From CAYTLW01 sp964438735 (lineage in GTDB: Bacteria > Myxococcota_A > UBA9042): a stretch of 31,837 nt of DNA. Location: positions 1 to 31,837 of the forward strand of contig CAYTLW010000090.1 of NCBI GenBank assembly GCA_964438735.1. Direction: 5' to 3'. Under the pieces are notes generated by a model, which had not been told where the DNA came from, searched no databases, and saw only the letters and a program-made list of their open reading frames with translations. The translations under genes and the position numbers were made by a program. The number at the start of each line of letters is the position of its first letter. Within the stretch, counting starts at the first letter, position 1. Shown here one piece after another: positions 23,026 through 30,645 of this stretch.

Positions 23026-24525
23026 ATGATTCGGATCGCCTGCATCCTGGCCCTGCTCGCCGCCTGCAGCGGCCCGGGCGAACAACCCGGCACGCCATCA
23101 ACACCCGCCAACGGCGATGTGGGCAGCCAACCCGCCCAGACCGACACCACGCTAGCGCCGGACATCAGCGCCAAACCTGAGCTGCCAGCCTTCTGGATCG
23201 CCTACGAGGCCTATTCGCAGCTCGACAGCGCGACCAGCCAGCTCATCCTGGTCGACGCCCACAGCCCCAAGGCCATCACCGACTCGGCCAACTTCGGCAC
23301 CGGCCACAGCCCCTTCGAGGCGAGCGAGTCCTGCTTCGAGCTCAGCAAACACGCCTTCGACAAGGCGCCCGGCATGAGCTGCGACCACGGTTGCGCCCTG
23401 TCGTCCAACCTGAAGTACGCCGCCATCGCCCTGGGTCCCGCCGACGAGGACGGCCTGTTCACCTACGAGCCGGCGCTGATTCATCACCAGCCCGGTGGCG
23501 ACCCGCCGCTGCGCTTCATCATCAACAAGTTCGACAAGATCACCGCCGTGCGGGATCTGCATTTTGCCGGCTCGTGGTTGTACTACTCCACGCCGGTGCC
23601 CAAGCCGGCGGGACAGCTCGTCCAGCAATACGAGATCCGCCGCCGCGACCTCGACGGCGCCAGCAGCGAGTGGCAGAAGGTCGTCGTCATGGCGCCTGGC
23701 GAAGATCCCGACGTGACGGGCAAGCACTCGACCTACAGCGGCAGGTTCCGGGTCAGCGCCAATGGCGAGACGTTGCTCTTCCTGACGCCGACCATCCGTT
23801 CGCTCAAGGTCTGGTCCTGGCACGCCGGCACGCTGACCCAGCATGACTACATCTGCCAGAATCCGTTGGGTCCCGACACCTGCGCCGGCACCGGGTCGCA
23901 GTATAGCGACATCGACCCCGCGGCCATCTCACCCGACGGCAAGACCATCGTCCTGTTCACCACTGTGCAAAGCCACTTTCGATTGCGCCGCTACCCTGTC
24001 GGTTCCGCTGGGCAGAAGAGCTTCACCAACCTGGTGACAGTGCCGGCGAACAAGAACTACCAGAAGGAAGCCTGCAACTACGTGGCTGCCTGGATGCGCA
24101 CCTCGGTCCGGGGCCAGCCCCGGTTCTCCAATGACGGCCAGACGCTGTACTTCTTGGCGGAGTCACGTTGCAACAAGGCCGTCCAGAAGCCCTGGATTGA
24201 CATCCTGTCGATCCACGCGGCAGACATCGGCAAGACGCTGACCGAGGAGATGGTGACAAACTACACCAAGAACCCGGACAGCGACCTGCCCGCCAATCGC
24301 GTCATGCGCAGTTTCGACCTCTCGCCCGATGGAGAGTGGTTCACTTACAGCGCGACGCCGACCTGGAACAGTCAAGGCAACGCCATCGCTCCCGGCTCAC
24401 CAGCAGCGCAGCTGAAGGACTCGGAACTCTACGTCATGCCGGTCGAAATCGAAGGCAAGGCCAATCAGATCACCAATCGCCTCGGCTACAGAGCCGCTGG
24501 GCCGATGGCGCTCTCGCCGCTGTGA
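23026..24525 (+). CDS. Lipoprotein with TolB-like beta-propeller
   Basis: 499 aa. The ATG at 23026 has GAGG six bases upstream and gives a compact signal peptide ending LAAC (Cys14); an ATG at 23008 is less likely. After a short Pro/Thr linker, PD40-type repeats recur: FRVSANGETLLFLTP, AAISPDGKTIVLFTT, PRFSNDGQTLYFLAES and SFDLSPDGEWFTYSATP. These are hallmarks of TolB/WD40-like six-bladed propellers. Cys residues (ESCFEL, MSCDHGCAL, EACNY, ESRCNK) may pair. It probably acts as a periplasmic or surface binding scaffold; unlike TolB it has no tol/pal neighbours. Its stop lies 16 bp before copy C of the 47-bp repeat. Confidence 0.85.
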   Translation: MIRIACILALLAACSGPGEQPGTPSTPANGDVGSQPAQTDTTLAPDISAKPELPAFWIAYEAYSQLDSATSQLILVDAHSPKAITDSANFGTGHSPFEASESCFELSKHAFDKAPGMSCDHGCALSSNLKYAAIALGPADEDGLFTYEPALIHHQPGGDPPLRFIINKFDKITAVRDLHFAGSWLYYSTPVPKPAGQLVQQYEIRRRDLDGASSEWQKVVVMAPGEDPDVTGKHSTYSGRFRVSANGETLLFLTPTIRSLKVWSWHAGTLTQHDYICQNPLGPDTCAGTGSQYSDIDPAAISPDGKTIVLFTTVQSHFRLRRYPVGSAGQKSFTNLVTVPANKNYQKEACNYVAAWMRTSVRGQPRFSNDGQTLYFLAESRCNKAVQKPWIDILSIHAADIGKTLTEEMVTNYTKNPDSDLPANRVMRSFDLSPDGEWFTYSATPTWNSQGNAIAPGSPAAQLKDSELYVMPVEIEGKANQITNRLGYRAAGPMALSPL

Positions 24526-24541
24526 TGGCCGAACCTTGGTT

Positions 24542-24588
24542 CAGTGGGTTACATGGCAAAGTTATGATATGTGAGGGTCTGACACCTC
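24542..24588 (-). repeat. 47-bp bipartite interspersed repeat, copy C
   Basis: Reverse orientation: core at 24563-24588, 11-bp spacer, GTTA at 24548-24551 and CAG at 24542-24544. The core is identical to copies A and B. It touches the stop codon (24589-24591) of the redoxin gene and lies between two convergent genes. Confidence 0.9.
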
Positions 24589-25260
24589 TCAATCATACTT
24601 GACCGAACAGCCCCAGGACGGCCCGGCGGTTACCCGCACCGGCTGCCCGGCCAGGGTGGCGCTGATGGCGTTGTCCAGGTAGTTGGTCGGCTGTTCGTGG
24701 GGGCGGGCCATCTCGCCCATGGGCAAGTTGTCGATGCCGCCGTTGTAGACCAGCAGACCCTTGCGATTGATGACAGCGGCTTGGGGTGTGCGGCGGGCGT
24801 TGTACAGGCGCCCCGTACCACCCTCCGGGTCCAGCAGGATGGGATGAAGCAGGCCGAGATCCTTGACCGCCTTCTGGTTGCGGGCGAGGCCGTGCCCCTG
24901 CCTGCCCGGCGCGCCCGAGTTGACCGCCAGCCAGACCACACCCAGGTCCCGATAATTGGTCGGCATCCGCGCCAAGGGCCCCTGACCGTGCGCCCACTTC
25001 ACGAACGGGCAGTCCGGATTGAACCACTCCAGCACCACCACGCGACCCTTGTACTGCGACAGGGTCACCCGTCCGCCAGACGTGGAACGCAGGTCGAAAT
25101 CGGGCGCCGGCTCCCCAATCACGGCCGGCTTTGGCTTCGGCTTGGGCTTCTCGAGCGGAATCTCCTCCCCCACATCGTCATCGGGAATCTCAGCGGCGCC
25201 ACAAGCCGACGTGCCCACTGCCAACAACACGCTCAACAACATACTCCTCACCATGCTCAT
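24589..25260 (-). CDS. Redoxin-domain lipoprotein (AhpC/TSA family)
   Basis: 223 aa. The ATG at 25260 directly follows GGAGCGGAG. The signal peptide ends TSAC (lipobox Cys20), with a Lys-Pro repeat linker (EKPKPKPKPA). The domain begins at PAPDFDLRSTSGG, the usual thioredoxin-like start, and has WFNPDCPFVKW with a single Cys84 in place of the CxxC motif. It ends GCSVKYD with Cys218. The NPDCPFVK and C-terminal GCS(I/V)K motifs mark a peroxiredoxin/thioredoxin-like subgroup of exported proteins; the two Cys may form the redox pair. It probably reduces peroxides or protein thiols at the cell envelope. It is the last gene of the minus-strand envelope run. Confidence 0.92.
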   Translation of the reverse strand: MSMVRSMLLSVLLAVGTSACGAAEIPDDDVGEEIPLEKPKPKPKPAVIGEPAPDFDLRSTSGGRVTLSQYKGRVVVLEWFNPDCPFVKWAHGQGPLARMPTNYRDLGVVWLAVNSGAPGRQGHGLARNQKAVKDLGLLHPILLDPEGGTGRLYNARRTPQAAVINRKGLLVYNGGIDNLPMGEMARPHEQPTNYLDNAISATLAGQPVRVTAGPSWGCSVKYD

Positions 25261-25305
25261 CTCCGCTCCAACATCAGCCCTGCTGATGCCCTGCCCCTTC
25301 ATCCA

Positions 25306-25329
25306 TTTGCGTCTTTGCGGCTTTGCGCG
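25306..25329. repeat. Period-8 repeat TTTGCGNN, three copies
   Basis: TTTGCG occurs at 25306, 25314 and 25322 in the 113-bp gap between the redoxin and RCC1 genes, forming TTTGCGTC-TTTGCGGC-TTTGCGCG. Similar TTTGCGTC triplets recur between genes in many unrelated bacterial genomes, from general recollection rather than a search here. Confidence 0.7.
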
Positions 25330-25373
25330 AGCCTTCCTGCCACCTCGAGGCAACCACTCACCCGCAGGCCGCC

Positions 25374-27716
25374 CTACAACCAGAACCCATTCACCGCCGC
25401 CTGCGACACGATATTCCCCTTGCCGCTGAGCACATTATGGGACGTCAACGCCCCCGATTTGTACCCCGTCGAGGAGATATAGAGCACCTTATGCCCATCC
25501 CCCGAAGGCTGCGGCAACCGCTGCAGCGCGGTGCCGGTGGTCATCACCTTCTTCGGCAGTCCGCCATCGACGGTGACCTGCCAGATCTCGCTGGCTACCT
25601 CAGGTTTATGAATGCGCTGGAACCACACCGTGCCGTCTTTGGCCACGGCCAGCTCCACGTCCAGGATGGCGTCGTTGGTCAACCGCACCAATCCGCTGCC
25701 ATCTGCCCCGACGACCGCAATATCCGAGGAGACGGGCCCGCCGTCGGATTTGTGCTTGATGGTGAACACCACCTTGTCGCCTTTGGGAGACCAGCCCAGC
25801 GAAGAGACGACCGCTGGCGTGCCGAAGGGCAGCGCCTCGTTGTTGAGCGGCTTGGGGTTCTTGAAGCCGTTTACGGTGGCACGGACCTCACCGGTGGCGC
25901 TGTACCAGGCCAGGCGGTCGCTGCCAGGTGAAAACGCCACAGCCGAGGCGCGTGAGACGTCGCTGGCCAGCTTGTAGGCGTCGGTGCCCTTGGAGGTGAT
26001 GGTGCCCAGGGCCACGTCCTTGGCGCCGGAGCCCTTGCCCTTGAGATAGGCGACCTTGTTGCCGTTGGGCGACAGGGCGCCATGGCCGGTGGGTTCCATG
26101 ATCGAGCCGGCGACGATGATGTCGTTGAAGCCGTTGGCATCCGAGACGTTCATCTCCTCCTTCTTGGTCAGGAAGAAGAGGATCCTGCCACCGCCGGGGG
26201 GAGCGACGACCACGCCGCCGGGCCAGATGTTGTTCGGCTTGCTGTCATCGGCTTGCACGATGACGTTGGTGCCGACCTCTCCCGATTCGGTGTACACGAC
26301 GCCGCCGGAGGGCTGCGTGGAACCGCCATCGGTGTCGCCGCCCGCGTCGATGGGCGGTCCGACGTCGGGTTTGCCTGCGTCTTCGCCCCCGGCATCAGGC
26401 TGGGTTGTATCGACCATGCCGCCGTCCGTCGGACCGGCATCCGGTTGCTCTACCACGGGCACGGGGAAGGTGATCAGCACCGGCTGGGCGCTCACTGGTC
26501 CGCTGGCGGCGCTGCCGAGCTGGCCGCTGCTGTTGTCGCCCCAGCACTGGACCTTGTCTTCGTCGCTGAGCACGCAGGTGGTGCCGCCGCCGGCGTCGAA
26601 AGCGACCACGGTGCCCAGCCCGGCGACCGCCTCGGGTTTGGTGACCACGGACTTGGTGCTCTGGCCCAGCTGGCCGAAGTCATTGCCGCCCCAGCAGTGC
26701 AACGCGCCGCTCACCAGGGCGCAGGTGTGGTCGCTGCCGGCCGCCAGCGCGGTGACATCGCTCAAACCCACGACCTCGACCGCCTTGTTGGCCGATTTGC
26801 CGCTGCCGTCGCCCAGCTGTCCCTTGTCGCCGGCGCCCCAGCACGAGACCTTGCCGCCGGTGCGCAAGGCGCAGTTGTGGGCCCGACCCGCGACCAGGGC
26901 GGTGGCGTCGGACAGCCCTTGGACCTCTTGGGGTGAGGGCGAATCGGTGTCGGCGCCATGGCCAAGGCGTCCATCGGCCCCCTTGCCCCAGCAGCGTACC
27001 GAGCCGTCCTTGTTGGCAGCGCACGTATGCGCCTCACCCGCGGCCACGGCGACCTGGCCCGCGGCCATCTTGACGAAGTCGGGTTTGCGGCTGTCCAGGG
27101 CCTTGTTGTTGCCCAGCTGGCCGAACTCGTTGCCGCCCCAGCAGCGGACCCGTTTGTCGGTGCCGACCACGCAACCGTGGCTCTTGCCCATGGCGAAGGA
27201 CTTGATACCGCCTGTATTCTGCACCGCGTCGGGCTCCACCTCGGCGGCCAGGTTGTCGACCCCGTAGACCATGGTGTCCTTGCCGTTGCCCAACTGTCCC
27301 TTTTCGTTGGCGCCCCAGCAGGAGGCCTTGCCACCTTCATGCAGCGCGCAGGTCTGCAGCCAGGCGGCGACGATGGCGATGGGCGTGCTCAGTTCGGTGG
27401 TGGGTTCGGGTTCGGGCAATTTGTCGGCGTCGGTGCCAGACGGTGGCAGCCCGCGTCCCAGCTGTCCCTTGCCGTTGCTGCCCCAGCACTTGACCACGTC
27501 ATCGCTCATCAAGGCGCAGACATGGGCCTGGCCCACGGCCACCGCGACGGCCACGGGCGGCGGTACCCAGGTGTCCTCCTCCTCGCCGTCGACGGCAGCG
27601 TCGGCGACCGTATCGGCTGGGATGCCCGTCTGCTGAGTCGTGCTGGTGCAGGAGAAGGTCAGGGTCAGCATGGCCGCAATGGCCAGCGACACCGCCAGGG
27701 AGCGTGGTTCGAACAT
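25374..27716 (-). CDS. Double-propeller lipoprotein: seven RCC1 repeats plus TolB-like domain
   Basis: 780 aa. Start ATG with GAGG five bases upstream. The signal peptide ends FSC (Cys23), then an Asp/Glu linker. Seven RCC1-type repeats (about residues 57-415) share the pattern AxGxxHxCAL...CWGxNxxGQLG, enough for a closed seven-bladed propeller. Each carries two Cys, suggesting one disulfide per blade, as expected outside the cytoplasm. An Asp/Gly/Pro-rich linker (about 416-490) precedes a second region with TolB/PD40 motifs (GALSPNGNKVAYLKG, AVAFSPGSDRLAWYSA, LGWSPKGDKVVFTI). Eukaryotic RCC1 is a Ran exchange factor, but that role does not apply to this lipid-anchored form, which is more likely a surface binding scaffold. 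Fourth gene of the envelope run, 56 bp after the tandem lipoproteins. Confidence 0.93.
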   Translation of the reverse strand: MFEPRSLAVSLAIAAMLTLTFSCTSTTQQTGIPADTVADAAVDGEEEDTWVPPPVAVAVAVGQAHVCALMSDDVVKCWGSNGKGQLGRGLPPSGTDADKLPEPEPTTELSTPIAIVAAWLQTCALHEGGKASCWGANEKGQLGNGKDTMVYGVDNLAAEVEPDAVQNTGGIKSFAMGKSHGCVVGTDKRVRCWGGNEFGQLGNNKALDSRKPDFVKMAAGQVAVAAGEAHTCAANKDGSVRCWGKGADGRLGHGADTDSPSPQEVQGLSDATALVAGRAHNCALRTGGKVSCWGAGDKGQLGDGSGKSANKAVEVVGLSDVTALAAGSDHTCALVSGALHCWGGNDFGQLGQSTKSVVTKPEAVAGLGTVVAFDAGGGTTCVLSDEDKVQCWGDNSSGQLGSAASGPVSAQPVLITFPVPVVEQPDAGPTDGGMVDTTQPDAGGEDAGKPDVGPPIDAGGDTDGGSTQPSGGVVYTESGEVGTNVIVQADDSKPNNIWPGGVVVAPPGGGRILFFLTKKEEMNVSDANGFNDIIVAGSIMEPTGHGALSPNGNKVAYLKGKGSGAKDVALGTITSKGTDAYKLASDVSRASAVAFSPGSDRLAWYSATGEVRATVNGFKNPKPLNNEALPFGTPAVVSSLGWSPKGDKVVFTIKHKSDGGPVSSDIAVVGADGSGLVRLTNDAILDVELAVAKDGTVWFQRIHKPEVASEIWQVTVDGGLPKKVMTTGTALQRLPQPSGDGHKVLYISSTGYKSGALTSHNVLSGKGNIVSQAAVNGFWL

Positions 27717-27771
27717 GATGTCCTCTACAAAGGCGCGCCGGGGATCGATGCGTTCGATGAGACCGCTGTGA

Positions 27772-28257
27772 TCACTTCACCTCGTGGAGGATCTCCTCTG
27801 TGGACCAGGAGGGCAATCCCTCATCGTCGAACGCCCAGACTCCCCAGAAATACGTACCCTTGGCCAGCGGCTTCGGATTGCCGTTGCCATGCGCCCACAG
27901 GACATTGCCTTCGTGGCCCTTGCCCAGGCCGCTATGCCAGAGCCAGACGATCTTGTCCGGATTGCTGATCTGGTTGTCGGTCACGCCGATGCGCTCGCTG
28001 AACAGCCCGGCCACCACGTGTTTTTCGTCGGTCGCCTTCCAGGATACCGCCGGCTGCGAGTGGCCGGTGGTCATGTCGGTATTGGTGATGCGCTGGGTGT
28101 CGTCGAAGAGCAGGCTCTGCCAGATCGGCGCCGCCTCGTCGTCGTATTCACGTTCGCCAGCGTCGCAACCTGCCACGCCCATCACCAGGGCGCAGAGGGC
28201 GAAGATGGTGCCAGCGACGGCCCAGGGCGACCTGCCAGTCTTGCGCATCGGATTCAT
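27772..28257 (-). CDS. Small lipoprotein, tandem paralog 2
   Basis: 161 aa. The ATG at 28257 has AGGAGG six bases upstream; upstream in-frame ATGs would make an implausible Arg-rich leader. The signal peptide ends VAGC (lipobox Cys31). The mature 130 residues align over their full length with the next gene upstream: SWKATDEKHVVAGLF, DKIVWLWHSGLGKGHEG, GTYFWGVWAFDD and SSIE/STEE near the end. The shared VW(L/M)WHSGL...G.EG block is the most conserved part. The domain is not one I recognise; alternating aromatic strands suggest a beta-sandwich. It lies 17 bp after its paralog. Confidence 0.88.
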   Translation of the reverse strand: MNPMRKTGRSPWAVAGTIFALCALVMGVAGCDAGEREYDDEAAPIWQSLLFDDTQRITNTDMTTGHSQPAVSWKATDEKHVVAGLFSERIGVTDNQISNPDKIVWLWHSGLGKGHEGNVLWAHGNGNPKPLAKGTYFWGVWAFDDEGLPSWSTEEILHEVK

Positions 28258-28274
28258 GACCAACCTCCTGCGGT

Positions 28275-28775
28275 TCACTGCACCACGTGGGAGTGTTCGA
28301 TGGACGACAAGGCGGGCGTGCCGTGCAGATCCAACGCCCAGACGGCCCAGTAGTATGTGCCGGGGCCCAGATTCACGGCCGGCTTGTCGGTGACCGGATC
28401 CGCCAGGCCGTCGTCCCACTCGACCAGGCCCTCTTTGCCCGCCTTCAGGCCGCTATGCCACATCCAGACCATGCGATCGGTGTTCTGGATCACGTTATCC
28501 TTGATGTTCATCGGCTCGTTGAAGACCGCGACGATGACGTGTTTGTAGTGGGTCGCCTGCCAGTTGAAGGTGGGGGACTTCGGATGCGCCGTGTTGCTCG
28601 AACCGCCAGACGTCTTGACGGTGTCTGCCGTGATGAGAAACGTGTTCTGAAAGATCGGATTCTGGTAGCCGAAGCTCGTCGCCGCGGCGCCGGCCATGTC
28701 TGCGCCAGCTTCGCCACATGCGCCGGCCAGCAACAAAACGGCCAGGGCCAGGGGTATCGGGTTTGTCCATCTCAT
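28275..28775 (-). CDS. Small lipoprotein, tandem paralog 1
   Basis: 166 aa. The ATG at 28775 has GGAGG five bases upstream. The signal peptide ends AGAC (lipobox Cys20). The mature domain matches the downstream gene: NWQATHYKHVIVAVFNEP, RMVWMWHSGLKAGKEG and GTYYWAVWALDLHG. Both have a short variable N-terminal part and end within a few residues of each other, so duplication of a whole gene is the simple explanation. Cys is absent from the mature part apart from the lipobox, in contrast with neighbours. Function unknown; gene order suggests joint action with the PEGA outer-membrane protein 32 bp upstream. Confidence 0.88.
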   Translation of the reverse strand: MRWTNPIPLALAVLLLAGACGEAGADMAGAAATSFGYQNPIFQNTFLITADTVKTSGGSSNTAHPKSPTFNWQATHYKHVIVAVFNEPMNIKDNVIQNTDRMVWMWHSGLKAGKEGLVEWDDGLADPVTDKPAVNLGPGTYYWAVWALDLHGTPALSSIEHSHVVQ

Positions 28776-28807
28776 CTGCACCTCCACGTGTGCCGTCGCG
28801 GCCCCGC

Positions 28808-30388
28808 TCAGAAGATGTCGTTCCAGAACACCATTCGCAGCGCCAGGGCGGCCGAGGGCCCCCACAACGAACGCTCCTGCTCCTCAACCTTGCCGGTGCC
28901 GTAGAGGCTGAACGTGCGCTCGGTGTAGGGCAGCGTACCGAGCCAGTCCAGGCCCAGCTGCAGGCGCAGCTCCAGGCCGAAGTTGCGCTGCCGCATCAGG
29001 CGCGAGGACAACTCCAAGGCCGCCGTTCCCGAGACCGACCACTTGTCCAGGCTGCGCTCGGCGTCGTCGGTATTGGCGAAGGTCATGCCGGCGCGGCCCA
29101 GGGCGTTGACCGAGGCGAAGGCGTACTTCTCCAGCAGGGGATAACGCACGTTCGCGGTGAAGCGGTTGAGCGAGATGTCGTAGCGCTGCAACCCCTTGCG
29201 CGGGCCCAGGAAGGTGTCGATCTGGTTTTCCCCCTGCATGCTGGTCGTGGCCCAGCCAGCGCCGATGTCCCACGGGCCCAGTCGCAGGCTCCAGGCGAGC
29301 TCGAAGAAGTGCCCGGCGTTCACGTCCGGCCGGTCGACATTGAGCCACACATAGCGGTATCCGGCGTCGAAATGACGTGCGTCCACGCGATAACCCGGCG
29401 GTGCGTTGAGGAATCGAGCCGCCAGCGGATTGTAGAGCGTGGCCTCGATCTCCAGCCGGTCGCCATCGCTGAGCGTGAAGCTACGCTCGTAGGATCGGAA
29501 GCCGGTTTTTTCAATGCGCACGGTGTGTTTGCCGCCCTTCAGTTCGGTGACCAGAGGAGTCGTGCCGGCCGCCCGACCGTTGATGAGCACCTTGGAGCCC
29601 TTGGGCTGAGATGAGATGCGCAAGGTCACCCGATAGCTGCGCCGCACCGTGGTGGCGAAGGTGATCAGGTCGTCTTCCAGGACCCGGAACAGGGCCGCGT
29701 CCACCGGCCGGCGAATCTCGCGAACTCGCGAGATGGTGCCGTTGCGAAAGTCGTAGAGCACCATCTTCAGGCGTACCTTGTCGCCATCCATGGCGTAGGC
29801 GATTCGCACCAGGCCATCGAATCCGGTCACATTCTTGATGGTGATCAAGGAGACCCGATCTCTCTTGTCCAGGTCGCCAAAACGGGCCATCACCTCGGGC
29901 ACCTCCGGCATCTCATGCCAGGTCTTCAGGCGCACGGCTTCCGTAGCGTTCAGGCGGGCCCGCGCCAGGGACGTCAACACGCCGGCCAGGGCGCCGCCAT
30001 CGCCTTTACCCTCGGCGGGCGCGACGATGGGATCCAGGAACAGGAAGACCCGCTTCGGATCACTCTTGATGAAGGGCTTCTTGGGCAGGGCCGCCGGCTG
30101 CGGCGGCTGGATCATGGCCTTGGCGGGTGCGGCTGCCGGGCTCGCGGCGGCTCCGGAGACGGCGCCGGCAGCCCCTCCAGGTGCTCCCGCCGGGGCAGCG
30201 GCTGCGCCCTTGTTGTCGGCCGCCGCTGGGGCCGCATCGACGGCCGCGGGGGCGGCCTTCTTGTCGACCTTCACCGCCTTGGTGACCTTGGCCTTGCGAC
30301 GCTTGCGGGCGTCGGCTGGGGTTGCGACCACGAAACTGGCGATCAACGCCACCACCAGGGCGAGTTGCCCTGTACGCAGGGGGACCAT
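28808..30388 (-). CDS. PEGA-domain outer-membrane protein
   Basis: 526 aa. The ATG at 30388 is preceded by GGAGGAGGG; a TTG one codon earlier is not needed. After a signal peptide (cut near ADA), Lys/Ala-rich and Ala/Gly/Pro low-complexity sequence fills residues to about 100. A globular part (about 110-235) has a VFLFLDPIVAPAEG start. A PEGA domain (about 250-315) follows: RISSQPKGSKVLINGRAAGTTPLVTELKGGKHTVRIEKTGFRSYE in outline, with the defining PKG-x-x-V-x-x-NG and G-x-T-P-L elements. The last 200 residues are amphipathic beta-strands ending in Phe, as in outer-membrane barrels. It probably acts as an outer-membrane anchor or channel for the lipoproteins encoded downstream. First gene of the minus-strand envelope run. 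Confidence 0.88.
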   Translation of the reverse strand: MVPLRTGQLALVVALIASFVVATPADARKRRKAKVTKAVKVDKKAAPAAVDAAPAAADNKGAAAAPAGAPGGAAGAVSGAAASPAAAPAKAMIQPPQPAALPKKPFIKSDPKRVFLFLDPIVAPAEGKGDGGALAGVLTSLARARLNATEAVRLKTWHEMPEVPEVMARFGDLDKRDRVSLITIKNVTGFDGLVRIAYAMDGDKVRLKMVLYDFRNGTISRVREIRRPVDAALFRVLEDDLITFATTVRRSYRVTLRISSQPKGSKVLINGRAAGTTPLVTELKGGKHTVRIEKTGFRSYERSFTLSDGDRLEIEATLYNPLAARFLNAPPGYRVDARHFDAGYRYVWLNVDRPDVNAGHFFELAWSLRLGPWDIGAGWATTSMQGENQIDTFLGPRKGLQRYDISLNRFTANVRYPLLEKYAFASVNALGRAGMTFANTDDAERSLDKWSVSGTAALELSSRLMRQRNFGLELRLQLGLDWLGTLPYTERTFSLYGTGKVEEQERSLWGPSAALALRMVFWNDIF

Positions 30389-30498
30389 CAACCCTCCTCC
30401 TGCCGAGATCGGGCATCCGATGGCCCCCGGTGACGGGGCCGTGGGGGATCCGGCAGCCGACTGGCCGTGCGGGGAGTCGTTCGACCAGCGCAGACGGC

Positions 30499-30527
30499 AC
30501 CTTACAAACGCGGGGCGCCGCGTGCAA
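30499..30527 (-). promoter_or_regulatory. Weak sigma-70-like promoter candidate for the envelope run
   Basis: On the minus strand TTGCAC and TAAGGT are separated by 17 bases, about 110 bp upstream of the PEGA-protein start. The -10 match is poor (3 of 6), and promoter rules for this organism are unknown. Confidence 0.2.
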
Positions 30528-30645
30528 ACAGCCAGGTCATGCCCATCCAGTGCAACAGAGCGGGTTGCCCGGCCGGCCCTCCCCCGCTACCCTGCCGCCC
30601 GCGGCGAACCGCGAACCTGCGGCGCCATCACCCCGGAGAGCCAAC

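Noticed and set aside
25374..27716. RCC1-type guanine nucleotide exchange factor
   Set aside because: The protein is a lipoprotein with Cys-paired blades outside the cytoplasm; bacteria lack Ran.
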